DNA of 64,000 nucleotides from Oreocharis arfaki (GCA_013398015.1 VZRR01013891.1:248001-312000); one strand, 5' to 3'. Positions 48,901 to 62,965 are shown, counted from the stretch's first letter. Notes: a model not told the origin generated them from the letters alone. A program made the numbers and translations.

Positions 48901-49639
48901 TGGTGAACCTAGACTGAGTTTTAAATCAGCTGGTAATAAATGTGCACTGAAAACTTCCTGGAGTGACTCTTAGTGATGTGCAGGTAGTGGGGGGTGGTGA
49001 TGTCTCTTTTACTCAATCCCTTAAAGAAATACAAGTAAACTCATACCTGTAATCATCTTGAATTTTATTTTTTGGGAGATGCTCCATCTTGGTCTTGAAT
49101 GGTCTTACCTGTGCTTTCAGTTCATCATCATCCCCAAAATGCTTTAAAAAAATAAAATTACACCCTCTGGAAAATAATTTTTTCTGTATAGTGTTAGCAC
49201 AGTAATGTGGCTGTGTGATGCAGTGGTTAAAGATGCAGTGGGGGTAATGGGCAAAAGGAAGGGCCATGTTCTGGCAGTGTCCATCTTGTTTAAACTGTCA
49301 AGGAAGGAGTAACTGAAGACCTAATACCATCTGTTCCTCAGTTGTTTGCTACAGAGGGCTACAAACCACTTATTCATGAACTCTGAGGAAAACAGGAGAA
49401 GGCAGGGTCGGGTAACACTGGGGGGGCTTCCAACTTGGCCATTTTATGTGAATTCAATCTGATCTTCATTCTTGACGCTTTTAAAGGAAAATTAAACACT
49501 CTTGGAATGGTATTTGATCCTGTGATGAATCTCAGCACTGCTTTACTAAAGTTAGTGTGAGTTTTAATGTAATTTTTGGTTAGATAAGTAAACTTAATGG
49601 CTTTGATTCTTATTTTTTCTGAAAAAAATTATCCTAGTC

Positions 49640-49701
49640 TACAAAATCCTAGTTTTGTAGTAGACTATCCTAGTCTACTACAAAACTAGTCCTGTTTTGT
49701 A
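49640..49701. repeat. Perfect long palindrome (19-bp arms, 3-base loop) in WNK2 intron 1
   Basis: CTAGTTTTGTAGTAGACTA (49649-49667) and its exact reverse complement (49671-49689) are separated only by TCC. Outer 7-bp words TACAAAA (49640-49646) and TTTTGTA (49695-49701) are also complementary, and a partial third copy (TAGTCTACAAAA) starts at 49635. The sequence can form a tight hairpin or cruciform; it has no TIR-flanked cargo and is not a tRNA. Confidence 0.95.
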
Positions 49702-50819
49702 ATGCTTTTTTGGGGGAGGAGGCTGTACAGTAGCTGGTTACTAAAACTATTAAAGCTTTTTCAGATTCTGAAGGTCCTGGTAGAGTCCATCTCTCTCTAT
49801 TTTAAAGGCCTTTTGTTTCATCATAATTCAGAGAATTTGAATGTAAATCTGTATGGATGATGGCTGCCTTATTGTTTGTGTAAGGATTTCTGTGATTTGT
49901 AGTTATGTATTTATGTGGATTTGGGGAACTGTCAGGTATTTTCCATTAACTTTTTAGCAAAGCATGAGCCTTGATAAACCGTGGTTCTGAACTGATCATG
50001 GTAATGTGATGTTCTGTATTCCTGAATTAACAGGCCTTGTCCAGAGGCAGTGTCAGTGTATCTCAAATGCTTAAAACTGCCTAAAACTCAGTCAGACTAA
50101 ACAGATGGAGGAAGGGTTTTTTTCTTTAGCTGAATAATAAAACTTTGTCTATATTCTATAAAGCGAGGCTTTATTAAAAAGAGCAGATGACAGTTGGTCA
50201 CCTCATGTATTGAGAGCTGAGTATTGATTTTACAGAAGCAGCATAAACCAGGCATTGCCTCTGCTTCTGAAATGGATGTTCCTTTCTCTCACTAGCACGT
50301 GCTTGAAGGATTAAAATTACGGTGTTTATTCCAGATTTTTATACAATAAGCAGCTTTTTCGTGTTGCCTGTCCTGGTGCTGGATTGTTTCTGTTAGAGGA
50401 GCATTTCAGGTGCCCTGTTGAGCTGGCTGGAGCTGGTACAGCTGCGGTGCTTGACTGAGCAGAATCAATCCTGGTGTTCAAATAGAACCCTGGGGAAAGT
50501 GGGGAGAAATCACAAAATTTCCAGTGGATGTAGCTGATTGCTGCAGGCCTGTGCAGCACTCTGCTGAAACACTGGAATCCGCTTTACAAGAGCCAGATAT
50601 TATCAAAATAGGTTTGTTTTGTTCCAGGCTTTGCTGATTAATTAAGGAAAACAGACATGGTTGTGTGCATCTGAACTTGTTTTGTTTCTGTTTCATATCA
50701 GTGTGTGTTTGGAGAGTTGTAGATAATAAAGCAAGTGTTACACTAATGAAATGGACTTGCTTTTATCTCAGTTATGACAACACTTACATTGCCTTTGATT
50801 GCTAGTGCAGGATGAGGAT

Positions 50820-50935
50820 ATAGAATCCCAGCATGGTTTGAGTTGGAAGGGACCTTAAAGCTCATCTTGTTCCAACCTCCTTCCATGGTTGTGACACCTT
50901 CCACTAGCCCAGGATGATCCAAGCCCCATCTCGTG
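50820..50935 (-). mobile_element. CR1 LINE 3' end in WNK2 intron 1
   Basis: Reversed CR1: 'tagaatcccagcatggtttg', 'agttggaagggaccttaaag', 'ctcatcttgttccaacctcc' and 'tccaagccccatctcgtg'. Confidence 0.92.
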
Positions 50936-51751
50936 TCTTGTGGTGAACAGCTCAGTCATGACTGTCATGGGTGGGTTTGCATGCCCTTAATGCTGTTTGT
51001 GCATGTAGAAAATTAATACAAAAATAGAAAAAATAAACAACCTCTTGTTGTAAGCCACAGGATACAGGGCAAAAGGAGTTGGGAAGAGTGACCTAGAATG
51101 ACTGTTCACATCCCATCTGTGATGCTGCCTCTTGGGTTGTGTTCTTCTGGGGGTGCAGCACCAATCCCACTGCCCTCCAGGCTTCTAACTTTTTCTTTTT
51201 CCTTGCATGAGTTGTGATAGCTTGTGTAATATCTTTCACTGACTTTAATGAGTGTATAAAGTCATTGTAGCAGTTCAGCCTGACTGAAGCCTGTGATCTC
51301 CAGGAACATCCAGCACAGGCAGAGGGGGGTGAATGAGAGAGTGTATGATGGAGCCTGCCATGAAGAGGGGACTGGGTATTTGATTTTAGCCACAAAAATA
51401 TCATCTGGACTTTTTCTTCCTTTTAATTGTGTTGTTGCTGGATAACAGCCCCATTTATAATCAATGCTGCTAGGGGTTGTAGTCCATGTTGGGAGGGAAT
51501 CTCTCAGCATGGAGCTGTTGATGGGGAGTGACTGAAATGGGAAGGTCTCTGTGCCTGAGGCAGTTGGCTTTGTCCAAGCAGGACACCACAAAAAATACAC
51601 ACTTTACTCAGTTGGGACCTGAACATTAAATCCAGCATTGCTGCTGAGCCCTGCATTCTCTGTGTGTGATGGGTGTGACTGGTCTGGCCTTCTTACAGGT
51701 TAGGGAAGGGCTGCTGCTTCATCAGCCCCTTCCTGCCTTCCTTTGACGTTT

Positions 51752-51950
51752 GTAGAATCACAGAAGGGTTTGGGTTATAAAGGAACTTCAAGACTGTCTC
51801 ATTTCAATCCCCTGCCATGGGATCAGACAATTTCCGCTACACCAGGTTGCCCCAAGCTCCATCCAACCTGGCCTTGAACATGTCCAAGGATGGGGCACTC
51901 TCAGCTTCTCTGAGTAATGTGTCAGTGCCTCATCACCCTCACTGCCTTTT
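51752..51950 (-). mobile_element. CR1 LINE 3' fragment in WNK2 intron 1
   Basis: Reversed CR1: 'tagaatcacagaagggtttg', 'atttcaatcccctgccatgg', 'gctccatccaacctggcctt', 'gtgcctcatcaccctcactg'. The 68-residue + frame at 51817-52023 is repeat-derived. Confidence 0.92.
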
Positions 51951-53187
51951 TAGGGAGGCTTTATTAATGAAATGGATGCTACTTCACAAAAAATTCCCAG
52001 TAGGCTTTACAAAAGTGGTTTAAATGACTTTTTCCCTTCTTGTTTCTTCTCTTTCCTATCTTCTGCCTCCCCTTTAAAAGTTACAAGGACATGGTTCTGC
52101 TCTTAACACCTTCTGCACTGCCATGGAGTATATGGACTTACCCTTTTTTCACATCCCTTCTTTTTCTTTAGAAGGTCATGTTCAGAACTGCATGGAATTA
52201 TCTCCTGTGATTAATCTGATGAGATGCCATTTCACCTGACAGCCTCCCAGTTGTGCAGGGTGTTTCCTTGGGCGCTGCTTTGTGCAGCCTGGGGACCATC
52301 AGTCAGTGACAGCTGGACAGCATCTGCTGTCTCTGAACATCCTGATGAGCCTTAGATGGAAATCAGAATTTGCAGAGAAACAAAGGAAAATGGGGTGGTT
52401 ATAGTGGGACAGGATGCAAAGGCAGTTTAAAACCTCCTGTGCAATAATTGTTTCTGATTCTTAGCAGTGACTAGTAGTTGTGATCTTCCTGACTGCCTTG
52501 TTGATGCTTTGGTACTGCAGTTCTGCTCCTGCGATTACAATCCACGTGCTGGAAATGCTTTCTTAAAAAACAAGCTTTGATAAAGCTTATATATTGTGCA
52601 TTTTTGGTATGCTTTATCCTGTTTGCAATATCTGATTTTTAGAGTTGAAATTGTAATTTACGATTTCTGTTAGAGAAAGAAAAAAGTCACTAAAACATTT
52701 CCACAAAGCTAATTTTTGTGTGCAAAAAGAGAGAACAATGTAATGTTTTATGAACTGTGACCTTTGTGCCTTGAAGGATGCATAGGGCATATTCCCAAAT
52801 GGCTTTCTGTCAGCAGGGTGACTAATGAAATCCTCTGGCAGCGGGAGTCCTTGGTGCCTAATGGGATGTGAGCTCCCCGTGTGGCTGCTTCCAGTTTGTT
52901 TGTTTCTGGAAGTGCTCTCCTATGGGTGTTGCAGCTACCAGGGCTAGGCTTCTGCTGCAGTCTTGTATTCAGTGGGGCCAGCTGGAGAGTTTCTCCTTCC
53001 CTTTTCTATCAATTTTACTGAGAATTAAGAAGTGCTTAGTTTCCATGAATTGCTACCCTGATTTACTCACTAAATGTATTGTGGAACATATTTTCCTCAA
53101 GAAACAAAGGCTGAAAATCAACCTCTGAATGTGTTTTTGACAACCACTAGAAATAACAAGGGTGAGTTTTCTTACTCGTACACTCAC

Positions 53188-53385
53188 ACAGTGGTTGGTG
53201 TTAGAAGGGACTTCAAAGCCCATCCAGTGCCACCCTCTGCCATGAGACACCTCCCACTGTCCCAGGCTGCTCCAAGCCCCGTCCAGCCTGGCCCTGGACA
53301 CTGCCAGGGATCCAGGGGCAGCCACAGCTGCTCTGAGCACCCTGTGCCAGGGCCTCCCCACCCTCACAGATAACAATTTGTCCCA
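53188..53385 (-). mobile_element. CR1 LINE 3' fragment in WNK2 intron 1
   Basis: Reversed CR1: 'cacagtggttggtgttagaa', 'gctccaagccccgtccagcc', 'ggggcagccacagctgctct', 'gcctccccaccctcacagat'. The 3' tail is lost or decayed. Confidence 0.92.
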
Positions 53386-55372
53386 TAAAAGAATTCTTGC
53401 TCTTCATAAGTTTGTTAATGCAAGATACCAAACTCCCTGTAGTTTTGTGTGTGTTTTTCTTGAAGGATACATACTTTGATAATCTATAATCTGTGACACA
53501 GCAGAGTGTTTTAAGTGTGTGACTGAAAAAATTGAGGGACTGGTTTAACTGGAAGATCTTACACTTGCTGGAATGTTAATTAGTCATAGAGGTCTAAGAC
53601 AGCCAGATGAATAATTAGTCATGAAAACCTGTTCACCTGTTTTTAAGGTGTTCCGTTAAAAAAAAAAAAGTTGAAAAAGAAACATGTTGTTTCTAAGGTG
53701 CTTGTGTACCAAAGTTTTAACCCCCCCGAGGCAGGGTTTATACATGTTTCAATAAGCATTCTGTCTAGTCTGTTCTTTAAGGATGTGACATATTTTGAAC
53801 TGTAGTAACATTCCCGGAGCAGAAGCTTTTACTCTTAGGTTGCCCAAAATTCCCATGCAAATTTACCTGCTTTAGAAGTAATTGCATGCACTGATCGTGC
53901 TGGGATGATGGCAGCTCTTGAGAGTCTGGCACGATCAAAGTGAACACAGTTTTTTATAGTTGATGGGAGATATTGAAAGCAACACTGTAGCTGTGTAGAG
54001 TATGCAGCAGTGTGTAAGCCTGGACTGGGGCTGTAATCCCCACGGAGGAAATCTCAGTGCACAATCAGCATACTTGCAAATACATGTATTTTTGTAACAT
54101 AGCTAGAGAGTCATTGGTTCAGGGGGTTGACTTCTCCTTAACCTTAGATATGCAGGTGAAAATACAGGCTCAAATGCTTCCTTGGCTTTTCAGGGAAAAT
54201 TCTGGTAATTCTACCTTTCTTTATGAAACTGATTTAAGGAAATTGTAGCTGCTCTCTGGCTTCATTTTTTAGTGTTACACCTTGTTCAATAGCTGATGTG
54301 GTATAAATCTGGGAACAGCACTGCGAGTGGAGCGGGAATCACTAAAGAAGTGGCTGTGGAGTGATTTGACTTGATTTAGGTGGCTTTGGTCTTGCTGTTG
54401 GGTTGCTGTTTTCTTCCATATTCATGGCAAGTGTTTGCTCTTTGTTTTCTTGGGCTTTGCTTAAGGCTTGTCCGTAAGACGGGTGTGAACATTCCTTTGA
54501 AAGAGCACACACACATGCAGTAGTTACTGCAATAAAGATAAAGTGTTTGGACAGGTGACACAAATGCAAGAATCTGAATTTGTCAGTGTCCTCCTAAATT
54601 TAAGAACTAGTAAATGAGATTATGGCAATGACTGTTATTCTTTGTTAAAAGTTGTTTTGAAGTACATGGGGTTTGAAAATTATTTGCAGTATGTGGCATT
54701 CGTAGTGGAATAGGTAATGTGCTTCTGGTAGGTTGAGTGATTAAAAAAATTATTAAATCCTCTTTAGCTTGTGAGTTCTCAAGTGCTTTCTTTAACCTGG
54801 AGTCATTTAGGTGGACTGTGAACTGGTTAGTTCTTCCTAAGGCTTTTACAAACATCTGAAAGTTTACTCTGCAACTGATGTCAGTTCTCCCTTGAGCACT
54901 GTGAGAGGCGGTGCTGATCATTCACTGTCATACACTAAGGTGCTAGAAAGTTAAGAAATTTGGGTTTTAAAATTGAGTTGTAGCTCCAATGAAGGCTGTG
55001 CTAAAACTTTTGTTTCATTGCAGTCAATAAATTTTTCATGACAGTTCTAATTTTGAAAGCTCCTGAAAACAAAGCTTTAAAATGTTTTAAGTGAATCACT
55101 TCATGACTCGTAAGGTTTTTTTTCCCATCTTGAAAATGTCTTGGGTTTTGTATGGGATGGTAATCCATGTCTAGATCTTGATGTTTTATTATTATTACTT
55201 TTGTGATAGTCAAACCATTGACTTTCATGGAAATCAGCTGAATCTGCTGGCAAAACTAATACAGCCTCCTGCTGCAAAAAGTGCTTTGCTGAATCCCTCT
55301 GAGCATCCTTTTCTGAGAGATCTAGAATTTAACTACAGCTACTTGGAACCTCTTAGAGCTCCAACTTGTACA

Positions 55373-55448
55373 TTTTTAATCTTGTACGCTAAAATAATCT
55401 ACGAGAGTTGGAGTATTTAGTGTATTTTTAATCTTGTAGACTAAAATA
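55373..55448. repeat. Short direct repeat pair, 24 bp, in WNK2 intron 1
   Basis: TTTTTAATCTTGTACGCTAA... at 55373-55396 recurs at 55425-55448 with two mismatches (CG versus GA in the middle), a 52-base period. It looks like a decayed local tandem duplication. Confidence 0.85.
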
Positions 55449-57903
55449 GGGATACCAAATACAAACCCCTCTTGTAAAGGGATCCCAGTTAACTGATGTC
55501 ACAGACAATATCTGAAAGTACTCTACCTGAACTTAAGCCTTGCAGACTAAAGGGACATGTTTTAGAAAAAGAATGCTATTTGCAGTAAATCATACCCTGT
55601 TTGTTCTGAGAGTCCTAACACAAACTGAGTGGTCTCTGAGAACTTTCTCATCTGGAGCTTGATGAAAACCAGGCTTTTGTCCAGATGAAAGGCTCAGCAT
55701 GGTGTACTGCTGATACTCAATCCCCAGGGAGGCTGCCCACTGCTCTAGTTCTTTGCACTGCAGCAGAGGAATGCCACAGAATATTTCTATAATCAGGTTA
55801 ATTGAAAGAGTGGAAAGGGTAAGGAGAAATTTTCTGGATTTATAGTTGAGGGAGGGTGGGAAGGACTGATGTGGCCCATGCTGTGCCTCGGTAGCCAGCA
55901 GTTGGGAGTGCATGCTGGGGGCAGCGCCTGGAATGCTCTTTTAATAACATATTTTTTACATGTATATTATTGCAGTGGGAATAAATGTGGGTTTGTCTCA
56001 TGGAAGTGTCTTGGGAGAAAGGGGTGTGATAAGGGAAAAACTCTTTAGCCAGCCTTGTCTCAGTTTTCAGGGAGAAAACTCTCAGACTCTATCACTTGAA
56101 TTTCTCCCACTCTAGGAAAGGGGATGGGAATTAAACACAAAAAAGAAACTACTCTAGTGTTGTTCAGTTTTCTTCTTTCAAAGTTCAGTGGGTAAGGGCA
56201 TTTATTTTTCACCCTGTGTTTCCTGGTTTCTTTTGGAAGCTGCAGATCAGGACTGGTCTTTTACCTTTATCACCTGCACAGGTGAAAGTTGGCAATACTG
56301 AATGCCATTCCAGGCTGAGCTCATGATGTTTCTAGAAGAAATTGGTTGTGTGTGTTTATTAAGTTGCAAAATCCTATTTTCATGTGAAATGTCTAATGTT
56401 GTGGTGCATGGTCCTGGTGTTTGGTTCTTGTTGGGCTCCAGGTCTGTCATAGCAAGGCCAAGGACTCCCCTTGGTTATCCACAGGGTGCACATCTGGGAG
56501 ATTTGTCAGTTGCATCATAGCCCAAACCTCTGTTGATGTATTTGTTTCCTATCCTGGTTTTTTTCTGTTTCATTTGAAACCGTTTTTATTCAGGGTAATG
56601 TTCTGGAGGACCTAATGTGTCGTTAATAGATTTTCCTTTTTTTAAAAAAAGAAAAACCAACTGAAATGCCCCATTGGGAGTGAGGGGTCATCACAGAGCT
56701 TTTAATTTGATATCCAACCAAGCAGCTGTGGTATTTAATCCATCCTTGGAACAGCAGCCAACATATAAAAGCCACAATAAGAAAATTACTAGTTATATCC
56801 TCTTCTCAGTTTAGTGGGACATCCTGTAAACTAACCTGTGTGGGCTTGTGGTGGCTTTCTTTAAGTGTAGTTTGTTTTTTTTCCCTCTAAGTTTTTAGTA
56901 AATAACGAGAAGGTGTCTGGGCTTTACGGGATAACTCATTGTTCTTCCTCTGTTTGTTTCCAGATAATTATTCTTCACAATGGGTATCCCTATTGTAAGG
57001 CATTCCAATTACTAATGCCACAGAAAATATTTAGTTACTCTAAACAGACCTATTCCTGTAATTTCTTCAAAGTCCTGTTTTAAGTTAGTTAAGCTCTGCT
57101 GAGTTACTTGAATTAAGAGGTGTTTTTTGTTCTGGATTTAAGTGCACATCTGTTTTTTGTAAGAGACTGTTTATATTCTTTCCATCTGTTTTGCATAATT
57201 TTTTAGGTTGAAGTATTCCTGAATTTCTTTTTCAAGAGTTTGCAAATTAAATTGAGTGAGGAAATCTTTTCTTCACTTTACATAACAATTTAAATAAACT
57301 GTTAGGTCTCAAATCAGACTTTCATTATAATGAAGGCAGGGTGGATCATAAGACCTGGCCGTGCCATAAAACACTCTGCAGTTAATGAACAATCTTCTGT
57401 CTGAAGTTAAAAATATGAAAAAAAATCAAGCGGTTCTTCTATGGCAGACAGTAGTTCTCAGCTGTTGCAGGGAAATTGAAACTGTCTTCGGAGGAATGTG
57501 TTCAGATATCTTTTTTAATCATCAGAAATGAAACATTGGCAGAGGTGGCTGCGGATGTGTCCCTGTGTGGCCTGTGCATGTCCCCGTTCTGCCTGGTGTG
57601 CAGGGTGGGCTGGGCCCGGGGCGTGGGGGCATCTCCGTGGGACCGAGCTCTGTCCGTAGGGCAGCAGGCTCAGGGAGAGGGGTCTGGCAAAGCACGAGGC
57701 ATGGAGCAGAGCAGGAAAGCAAGGATTGGTTGGGTTACCTGCTGTGCAATCTGTTGGTTTAGCAGCACGTGTGTTGGTATTTCGGGGATGGGAGATAACC
57801 CGTGATGGGATCAGAGGGTGGTGGTGGGGCTGGGTGCGTGGTGATGGCTGTGAGGCTCCCTGTGGGCACTGCCCTCCTTCTCTGTTCAACTGACATGGGC
57901 AAA

Positions 57904-58171
57904 CAGAATCATAGACATGTTGAGCTTGGAAAAGATCTCTTAAGATCATCCTGTCCAACCATCCCCAGCGCCACCACCATGTTCACCACTAGACTGGGTC
58001 CCCAAGTGCCAAATCCACACATTTTTTGGACGCTTCTAGGGGTGGTGACTCCACCACTGCCCTGGGCAGCCTGTGCCAGAACTGAACAACTGTTTCTGTG
58101 AAGAATTTGTTCCTAATATCCAACCTAAACCTCCCTTAATGCAACCTTAGGCCATTTCCTCTTGCCCTGTC
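57904..58171 (-). mobile_element. CR1 LINE 3' fragment in WNK2 intron 1
   Basis: Reversed CR1 of the 7446/27776 lineage: 'cagaatcatagacatgttga', 'gtgactccaccactgccctg', 'ctaatatccaacctaaacct', 'ggccatttcctcttgccctg'. Confidence 0.92.
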
Positions 58172-61100
58172 TGGCTTGGTGCCTGGCTTGTTACCTGCGT
58201 AACTTGTTGTGTGAATAACCCAAGCTGTTTGGAAACAGGGAATTGTAACAGAGCCTCTTTCAAAGCACAGCTGTAGGTCAGGCTGCCATTAGGGCCTTTT
58301 CTTCCCATGCACAAGTTGTTCCTGCACAGGCTGTTTCTCCGTTGCCTGTGTTATTGAGGAAGAGGATGATTCATAGGAGAGAGATCCTAATGTTCCTTCC
58401 TCTCAAAGCTGCTGTGAGTGTACATGAAGCAATGCAGTTAAAGCTGGTCATGGAGAGCTCTGTCCACATGCAGAGGCACAGTTACATAACGTGGGCACAA
58501 AGAACAACAAGAGCTGTTGTCTGCAGTGAGCTGTGGGACAGCGAAGCTGCGAGTGGTTGAGCACAGCGAGCTTGGCGTTCCACACCAACACACAGAGCAA
58601 AGGAATGGGATTGTCCCAGACACTGATTGGTTTGCTTGATCCCAAGTGTTTGCATGATATTCAGTACTCTTTGGACACAGCAGAGGGAAAATGCAGTTCA
58701 GGAAAGAGTTAATCACGGTCTTAAGATGAGAGAGCCGTGCACTGCCTCTTCTTCAGGCACGCCAGGGCTTTCTGCCCAGCTGGTTTGCCATGGGCGGGTT
58801 GTCCTTAGGGCTCTGCAGTAGCCTGGGACCTGACACACACCCAGCTGGTGTCAGGTTGAATTTGGCTGCTGCTGGAGATCATGTTGCATTGATTGGCTGT
58901 GTGGTTTTGTTGGTTTGGTTTTTTTTCTGTGAGGTAAGGAGTCAGTGCAGCGGAAAATTGAGATGGCACTCCAAGTGTTCTTCCAGGGAAGATAAGGTAA
59001 ATGAATGGATGCTTGCAAGAAGGGTGACTCAGGGACTCAGGATGACTGAGGGAGAAGAGGAAGGAGGGGTCTGCCCTGACAGTTGTCTTCAAAAAGGGAG
59101 AATGTATCATGAAGGGCCACCAGAGTGAGTAAATGAAAGGAGAACCTTGCTTCTAAAGCAAGGCTGGACCTCAGCTCAGTTAGCCTGGCTAGCCAAGAGC
59201 TCTGTAGTAACTCTGTAGAAAGGCCAAGGAAGGGAAAAGTCACTACAAGGAAGAGAGCTGTGAAAGCTAGAGCATGAAGCTGGCCCGAGAGGGACTGTAT
59301 CTCAACTGGTTCCAGCAAACTAAACAAGGAGGAGGAGTAAAGGTTTAGCACAGCTTTGCTTTAGGAGTGACATGGCAAGAATTCGAATTGTTTTAATATG
59401 AAGGTTGCTAAGGTTATGGACAAGACTGATTATCTGGCATGTCCTGCACTTGACCTTGGTTGTTCTCACGTAAGAGGCTTCCACAAGAAGAATCTCTTTC
59501 TTCTAAGACCTTGAGCTACTGCTTATCTCTTTTTTCAAGTGTCAGGAGCATATTGTCAAAACTTTTAGGTTTCATCCAACACCTTGTACAAGTGAAAGGT
59601 GGAAACTTCAGAAAGATTAAACCCCCCCCTTATTTGTAAATATATTTAAGTGCTCATGTTGCTTCTGAATTGGGAGGTTTTGCTTTTTTCTTTTTTTTAA
59701 GATCTGTACAAACGTGAAGTCATGTTAAGTTTGCAACTGCATGAACCCTTGAGTTTTGAATGTATCTGTAAAAATAAAGATTTGTTTTCCAGATAGTGCT
59801 TCCTATTAAAAAAAAAACAAACAGGAGAAAAGGCTCTTTTTCTTCTCATGAACCTTGGTGCTTCTCAGGTTGTGCATTTACACTCTTGTTTATAGGTTTG
59901 ATTTTTGTTGGAGTTGTTGGTTATGGCTGGAGGTTCACAATCAGGAAACTCACCCAAGCATCTGATGCCAGTGGAGCCTTGAACCCGAGAGCAGAGAGAA
60001 ACTGATGTGACCTGATGGTGGTTTATTCAGCATTGAAGGTCTGGGCAGATTTTAAGCAGAATGTTGCTCTGCACAGGTAGAGGGTGTGACTTGCTCTGAG
60101 TGCAGAGAGGATCACGGTGCCTCATCAGCCGAGACACTGAGGCCTCAGAGCAAGGGGAGGCAGCATCAGTGCCTGGCCCTGGCTCTTGGGACCTTGCCGT
60201 TCCTCTGGGATTTACCTTCCAGCCCAGAGTGATGGGCTCATATGTGAACTAATTTTGTCATCCTCACTTTATCAAGCTTCATTGTTATAGCTGTGGAAGT
60301 GGTGTTAGAGTGTTCCCAGTAGATGTTGATGTTTCCTGCTGTCTTTCTGATCTTGTTTTAAATAGCCTACTAGTGATGGTTGGTTTTTTTTTTTATTTTT
60401 TTTATTTTTAATGACAGAGTTGAAAAAAGGTTTTCAGCCAGTGTTTCTATGACTTAATTTGCAAGGTTAGCTGCACATCATACAGAATCCTGCACAATGA
60501 AGGAGCCTTGTCTTGCTACCTTCTAGAAATGCTGTGTCTGGGGGCTTTTGCCAAGGTCGCTGTTGGTAAGAACACAATCTTCCCAAGGATGCTGTATTGA
60601 GTGTCTTGTTACTTTCTGCTCAGCATAATCTGAAAGTGTTGAGCTGGTGCCGATACTGTCAGAACATACGTGTGGGCTTTGGTCATAGCAGAGGAAAAAT
60701 GCGACACTTAAATCTCAGAAGCAGCGAAGCTTTAATGTGTCATTTTTGGCTGAGGCTAAAACACTGAGGTTAATGCATGTTTTTTTGCAAAACCTCATCT
60801 CTTGAGAGTAGGTCTGTTCCTGGCTCAGTGCGTGTTTAGTGAAGCAACCAAGTAAATAGACTAGAAGAAATCGTTGGTTATTAACTTAAGGCTGGTAAAG
60901 AGAGACAGTAGTAATAACAAGAGGGGAACTAATCTGATTTGTTGTAGTGGTAAATCAGCTCTAAATTGGTTACTGTAGCATCATTATGTTGAAGGGGTTT
61001 TTCTGTAAAATAATAACGTGTTATTGGAAAGATTATTAAATTATTTCTGTTTTTACTAGGCATTATTTTAACACACAGTATGGTTTCTGTAAGGACACAG

Positions 61101-62965
61101 AATGAGTGTGTGTTTGCCCTCCTCCCTTCCTGACTTTCTGTTACAGTAATATAATTGCTTTTCTTTCTTCTTGATGTAGCCTGAAATGAAATGGAAATGG
61201 TGTTGCTGTTGTGGCCAAGGTTTACAGTTGTGAACCATCTCATCAATCACACCTGCTTTCCTTCCAAATGTTTCCTTTGGCAAGAACATCTGTTGAGGAG
61301 AATACCATCATTCCCTAGGGTACCAGTTTCCATATGCTCCCATTTCAGGATAAAATTAAACCAGTGGACCTTGACAGTGTTTCCTTAACCAAAAATGGGT
61401 CCTTGTTCTTCTGTTAGCAGAACATGAATAGTATTATTTAATAATGGTGTGAATCACTTCCACTGGTGCTCTTCTGGAGAGCAGTGCTGGCTGTCTGTGA
61501 GTGGAATCGTTCTTTGGCGCACGAAGGCAGATGGTGTTTAGTCACAGAAGTGTCGTGTGGCCAATCTGGTGCTGCCTGGCTCACTGACAGGGTAGTGATT
61601 TGTGGAATGAAGAGCTTGGAGGTATGGTTACCACCAGGAGGAAGAAAACAGGGCTTCTGTATTCTTCCTGCAAGGCTAGTAGAGCTGTCAAATGCCCAAA
61701 CTTCCATGGGCATCTCCTCCTGATGAGCCTGTACATTTTGTCCAGGGAGCGGAGGGTTCCCTGCGTGATTGGCAGGGATGTGAGGCGCGTGGGCAGGCTG
61801 TGCTCAGCCCAGCTCTCGAGTGTGGGTGTGTGAGTTCACTGTACGTGCACACGAAGTCCAGCCTGCTCTGGGCGATGACGCTCGCGGGGTGGGCTCAGGC
61901 TGGCATCTCAGCCTGTGTGGGGTAGACCTGTATGGAAGCCGTGTGGAGAGGGACAGCCCAAGGGGGTTCAGGCTGCTGGTCATTTCTCGTTGCATCTCTC
62001 TCCTCTCGCAAAACTGTGACCTGGCAAAATTAGCATCTGTGAAACCCTTTGTGATCTTGGTGTGGATGTGAAGGGAACACCAAGGCAGTGGATGGGATCT
62101 GTAATAAAGCTTTTGTTTGGAAAGGAAGTGTGAGGGCCCAGAAATCCCTGGCAGCTTTCAGGGAGTGAAGCTCATTGATGGAGTGTGTGCACATGACGAT
62201 AAACAGCTGCCATTTATCACAATCACATTGCAGTGATTTTTTGTTTTTTTTTAAACAAACAAAAAAGCCCCCTTTTGTTTAAACTGTGCTTTCTGAACTT
62301 TTTCAGTACCTCCCCCACAACTACACATCAGCATGAGCTGTGAAGAAAAGCACAAGCTGCTATTCCTGACTTCAGCTGGACTTTCAGGTGGACTGAAACC
62401 CTGTGTGTGCTTCGTACTTGGGTACAGTCCATGGCAAGCGAGCGCATGGCCTTGGGTTTTAATGTGCCAGTGAGTTTTAAAGACAGCCCTGCCCTCTTAT
62501 GTAATCTTTTAAGGCATTTTCATGCCTTATTTGTGCTATTTATCACGGTGTCTTACCTGCATTTCCTCTGCAATATACCGAAGGATATGTTGGGAGAGTT
62601 TGGAAGGCATTGGGCAAACTGTTGGGCAAGAATTGATGATAAGACACTTCTGATTACTCTAATGATGAGTTGAATTAGACTGTAAAATTAAATTATTTCA
62701 TCCTCTCTCTCTGCTGTATCTTGTATTGAGACAGGTCTTGCTGAAATTTCTATAGGAAATGTGTAAAGAAATAAACTATAAAAGAATTAATAAAAAAATA
62801 AAGTGGGATTTTTAATACATCATTTAAAGGGCTGAAGATATTGAAGGCTGTGAATGCTCATGCAGTGATGCCAGACAGTGTCCCTCCAGAGATTCCGAAG
62901 AAAAGCATTTAATGCAAAACACACACTTCACCAGTGGGAGTTCATCCATATGAGACGGATCCTGT

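Noticed and set aside
62230..62285. A TTTTTTGTTTTTTTTT / AAACAAACAAAAAA inverted stretch
   Set aside because: Simple low-complexity T/A runs pair trivially and do not indicate a specific structure.
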